Position numbers and translations under genes: made by a program. Shown here one piece after another: positions 61,148 to 64,000 of a DNA stretch of 64,000 nucleotides. The notes beneath the pieces were generated by a model, which did no database searches, was not told where the DNA came from, and worked only from the letters and a program-made list of their open reading frames with translations. The first letter of the stretch is position 1. Each line of letters begins with the position of its first letter. This DNA is from CAZQQN01 sp964595485 (lineage in GTDB: Bacteria > Bacteroidota > Bacteroidia > CAILMK01 > CAYYUA01): assembly GCA_964595485.1 (NCBI GenBank), contig CAZQQN010000004.1, forward strand, positions 1 to 64,000, given 5' to 3'.

Positions 61148-64000
61148 ATGAGATCTGAAAGCTGGGTGACAAAATTTTTTAAGTCTTTTATAATTTTATC
61201 CTTATCCTTTAGTGCGCTTTTTGCTACCGGAGCCAATGCAGAAATTCTCCCTTCTCCTGTTAAGTCAATGGTTAACCAAGCTGAGGAGGAATACCAAGAA
61301 GGCAATTACGACTCTGCCTTACGCTATTACAATCAAAGCCTGAACAGATTATCCCCCCGGAAACAAAACCTATCTTATGTTATAGTAGGTAACAAAAAAC
61401 TATTTTTTTTACTTGAGCATCCCAAAATCCTTGTTTATAAGCCATTCTCCAAAAAGCTGTTAAAAACCAGCCGTTCGCTGAAGCAATCAGAACCAATTCA
61501 TTATGTAAGGACTTTAAGGTTAATTGCTCAAACTTACCTGGATAACCGAAGAAATGTTGCCAAAAGCCGAGAACTATTAAAAAAAGCCCTAAACGTTCAT
61601 AAGGATAAGGTTAAAAAGCACTTTAAAGAATTGGCTTATATTTACAATTACTTAGGACTTGCGGCCAATTTTGAGACCAACTATACCAAAAGCAATTCCT
61701 ACTTAAAGCAAGCCCTTGAGCTTATTAACGAAAAGGGCTTAAAAAAACAATATGTATCAGCATTGAACAAACGATACACAGCTCACTTAGTCAAAAAGCA
61801 AGGAAACAGAGATTCAGCGCTTGGCCTTTACCTGGAGGGATTTGAAATTGTGAAAAAAGATTATTCGAGTGGCCATCCCAAATTCCATTCTTTTAATAAT
61901 GACATAGGCGTTACTTTTAGAAAGCTCTCGAAATATGATTCAGCGCTTAGTTATAGCTTTAAAGCTTTAAAAATCCTCAAGCAAAACGACCTTTCCAATT
62001 CCATTAAAGGTGGACTTATAAAAAAAAGTATCGGTTCTCATTATTTTCACAAGTATAACATGCAAAGGGCCTTAATTTATCAAAAAAGAAGCCTAAGCAC
62101 TTTCCAGCATGTAGATACATTTCAGGATTTAAATACCATCGGCGTATACAATGCATTAGGTATTATCTACCGGTCAATAAGATCTTATGATAAGTCAGAA
62201 AAATATTTACGGAAAGGAATCAGCATAACAGAAGGATTTGAGAACCAGGATAAAGTTAGGTATTCAAAAGGCACGCTTTATTACAATTTAGGTAATACCT
62301 TAATTGCTCAAAAAGCTTATGAAAAGGCTATTCAAAACTTTAAAAAAGCCATCGAAGTTTACAAGCAAATATTCCCGGATGACCACCAATACCTCCACAC
62401 AATCAAGGTAAAGCTAAGTAAGGCACATGAGCTTATTGGTAACCTGGAAAAATCGTATAGAATAGCCGAACTCGAAGAAACTTACTACAAGGAGAAGCTA
62501 CATAACAGCCTTTATAATAGCTTTTATTTTCAGGTTAGGGGAATTAAGGCCAATGTTTTAAGGAAAAGAAAAAAATTTGACTCCGCTCTTCAAATAATTA
62601 ATAACCTTCTTATTAAGAATGCCATCCAATACAACCCCAAAAATCCCAGACAAAATCCCTCATTAAATCAAATAGCTAATAAACAGTTATTAAGGAATAC
62701 CGGACTTCTGGATATTAAAGCAAGAACTTTTTTAGATTACTACCAGCAAGCAAAAAGCAACCAATATTTAATAGCTGCTTTCAAAACTTATACCCTTTTA
62801 GATAGCATCCACCAACAAAATAACCAGAAAATTTCATTAAAAAAATCAAAATCTTATTACAAGCGATTTTTTGGTCATCACTTTCCGAGGGCTATTTACA
62901 CTACCTACCACTTATTAAAGCACAATATTGGATCCAAAAAGGATCAGGAAAAGTATTTGAAAAAAGCTTTTTATTTTAGTGAAAATGCCAAATGTTCTAT
63001 TCTAATGGAGTCTTTGGCAGAGAAAGCTGTCCAATACTCTAAATCATTACCGGATTCAGTAAAGAATAGGCTTAGATATTACCAAAAAAAGCTGGAAGGG
63101 CTTCAATCAAAGATCAATACAACCAGTGACAGCCTTGAAGAATATAAGTTACAAAGTAAAAAGATCTCCCTCCAAAGCCGTCAAAAAGATTTTTTCGACA
63201 CCATTCAATCCCATTTTCCCAAGGTTTACGATAAAAATTTCAAGCAATCTCTCATATCCCTTGAAAAACTCAAACCAATTCTAAGCGCTCAAAATAAAAA
63301 CCTGATAGAATATACCCATGAAAGTGGCGCCCTCTTTGGTATGGTTATTACAGATCAAGGGACAAACCTAGTAAAATTACCTCATGGAGATTCTTTAAAT
63401 TACTATGTTAAAAGGATTCGGAATAATCTTGTTAATAAACAAAAATTCCCAGCTAAAGCTGCTCAGAAGATTTATAAGTCCCTCATTGAACCCATTGAAC
63501 CACACCTAACGGAGGAGAATCTTGTGATAGTACCAGAGGGGAAGATGGGATATTTACCGTTTGAATTATTATTGAAAGGGTATAAACCTGACCAAAACGC
63601 AAGGAATTACCACTATTTAATTAAAGACTACGCATTTTCCTACACGCCTTCAGCTTCCCTATGGGCAATGCGGGATCAAAGTGAAAAGGAACAACCGAAG
63701 CATCCATACCTTGGATTTGCACCCTCCTTTGATCAAGAGAGGCCAATTAATGAGGTCGACTTATTGAATAAATCCAGAAAAAAAGACTACTTAAGAGAAC
63801 TACCCAATGCCAAAAAAGAAATACTTCAGAGCACTGAATATTGGAATGGAGATGTTTATATAGGACAAAAAGCTTCAGAACAATTGTTCAAAAAAAAGGC
63901 TCAAAGCAGCAGTATAATTCACTTGGCTACCCACGGTTATATCGATGACCAAAACCCTGCCTATAACCGCCTTTACTTTAATAGACGCCCTGAATCCGAA
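61148..64000 (+). CDS. TPR-CHAT domain protein (caspase-like), truncated by window edge
   Basis: The open frame from the ATG at 61148 continues beyond the window; 951 residues are visible. A signal-like N terminus (SFIILSLSFSALFATGANAE) is followed by at least eight TPR-like repeats (about 40-470). A helical coiled region (about 640-710) precedes the CHAT domain (about 735 onwards): LVIVPEGKMGYLPFELLL and SSIIHLATHGYIDDQNPAYN, which carries the catalytic histidine. The catalytic cysteine would lie beyond the window edge. CHAT proteases (separase/caspase relatives) of this TPR-CHAT type are widespread in Bacteroidota. The target is unknown; the signal sequence suggests export. Confidence 0.85.
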   Translation, partial: MRSESWVTKFFKSFIILSLSFSALFATGANAEILPSPVKSMVNQAEEEYQEGNYDSALRYYNQSLNRLSPRKQNLSYVIVGNKKLFFLLEHPKILVYKPFSKKLLKTSRSLKQSEPIHYVRTLRLIAQTYLDNRRNVAKSRELLKKALNVHKDKVKKHFKELAYIYNYLGLAANFETNYTKSNSYLKQALELINEKGLKKQYVSALNKRYTAHLVKKQGNRDSALGLYLEGFEIVKKDYSSGHPKFHSFNNDIGVTFRKLSKYDSALSYSFKALKILKQNDLSNSIKGGLIKKSIGSHYFHKYNMQRALIYQKRSLSTFQHVDTFQDLNTIGVYNALGIIYRSIRSYDKSEKYLRKGISITEGFENQDKVRYSKGTLYYNLGNTLIAQKAYEKAIQNFKKAIEVYKQIFPDDHQYLHTIKVKLSKAHELIGNLEKSYRIAELEETYYKEKLHNSLYNSFYFQVRGIKANVLRKRKKFDSALQIINNLLIKNAIQYNPKNPRQNPSLNQIANKQLLRNTGLLDIKARTFLDYYQQAKSNQYLIAAFKTYTLLDSIHQQNNQKISLKKSKSYYKRFFGHHFPRAIYTTYHLLKHNIGSKKDQEKYLKKAFYFSENAKCSILMESLAEKAVQYSKSLPDSVKNRLRYYQKKLEGLQSKINTTSDSLEEYKLQSKKISLQSRQKDFFDTIQSHFPKVYDKNFKQSLISLEKLKPILSAQNKNLIEYTHESGALFGMVITDQGTNLVKLPHGDSLNYYVKRIRNNLVNKQKFPAKAAQKIYKSLIEPIEPHLTEENLVIVPEGKMGYLPFELLLKGYKPDQNARNYHYLIKDYAFSYTPSASLWAMRDQSEKEQPKHPYLGFAPSFDQERPINEVDLLNKSRKKDYLRELPNAKKEILQSTEYWNGDVYIGQKASEQLFKKKAQSSSIIHLATHGYIDDQNPAYNRLYFNRRPESE

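Noticed and set aside
1..64000. CRISPR arrays, insertion sequences, prophage, rRNA operon
   Set aside because: No regularly spaced repeats, transposases, integrases, phage structural genes or rRNA segments were found on reading the window.
61148..64000. gRAMP/Craspase-type CRISPR effector
   Set aside because: TPR-CHAT domains fit, but the protein has a signal-like N terminus and no Cas7-11-like gene or CRISPR repeat is visible within the window.

Overview
This window is chromosomal DNA of a member of the Bacteroidota, most likely a gliding or formerly gliding Cytophagales-type bacterium. The evidence is a gldK-gldL-gldM-gldN cluster (type IX secretion and gliding motor), a PorP/SprF-like protein, a secreted protein with a gliding-motility-associated C-terminal sorting domain, Bacteroidota-restricted families (DUF6089, DUF4271, DUF2480), low G+C with ATG/TTG starts and few Shine-Dalgarno sites, and several promoters of the TTTG-N19-21-TAnnTTTG type. 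Almost everything is core genome; I see no phage, plasmid, insertion sequence or CRISPR array.

Layout. 1-2322: an edge-truncated PAS sensor, a cupin and a DUF1573 exported protein. 2417-2949: tRNA-Asp with its promoter and terminator, plus a tiny GIY-YIG nuclease ORF enclosed by a direct repeat of the tRNA 3' end. 3041-7774: lipB, a DnaQ-like exonuclease plus sirtuin pair, pdhA, a TPR membrane protein and ribH. 7856-13502 (minus): a giant beta-propeller/outer-membrane-barrel protein and a VWA-type membrane protein. 13771-17497: CvpA, a chorismate-type glutamine amidotransferase, an alpha/beta hydrolase, a CBS protein and nadK. 17653-25663: three tandem DUF6089 proteins, then an envelope cluster uppS-bamA-skp-skp-murI. 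25763-29239 (minus): tRNA-Leu, tig, clpP and clpX in one direction. 29437-33511: a RelA/SpoT stringent factor, a Fur-family regulator and purA. 33607-42758 (minus): gldN, gldM, gldL, gldK, porP/sprF, hemD, DUF4271 and an Omp85-like protein. 42893-48380: hemW, a cyclase-family hydrolase, a T9SS-exported protein and ribE. 48369-59926 (minus): obgE, adk, hpt, an aminopeptidase P, fumC, DUF2480, a SurA/PpiD-like chaperone, a coiled-coil protein, ndk, small unknown proteins, a TPR lipoprotein and a ChaN-like lipoprotein. 60055-64000: a phosphosugar isomerase and an edge-truncated TPR-CHAT protein.

Common themes are outer-membrane biogenesis (BamA, two Skp-like chaperones, a SurA/PpiD-like foldase, UppS, MurI, a second Omp85 protein), type IX secretion and protein quality control (trigger factor, ClpP, ClpX). 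The most unusual locus is the tRNA-Asp/GIY-YIG unit: a 23-bp copy of the tRNA 3' end lies 331 bp away on the far side of a single small nuclease ORF. That is the footprint expected of a minimal element that inserts into a tRNA gene and restores it. Other items worth a look are a pseudo-peptidase/propeller/barrel fusion, a sirtuin with a degenerate zinc site and a SIRT5-like YxxR, and co-directional linkage of tRNA-Leu with the trigger factor operon.
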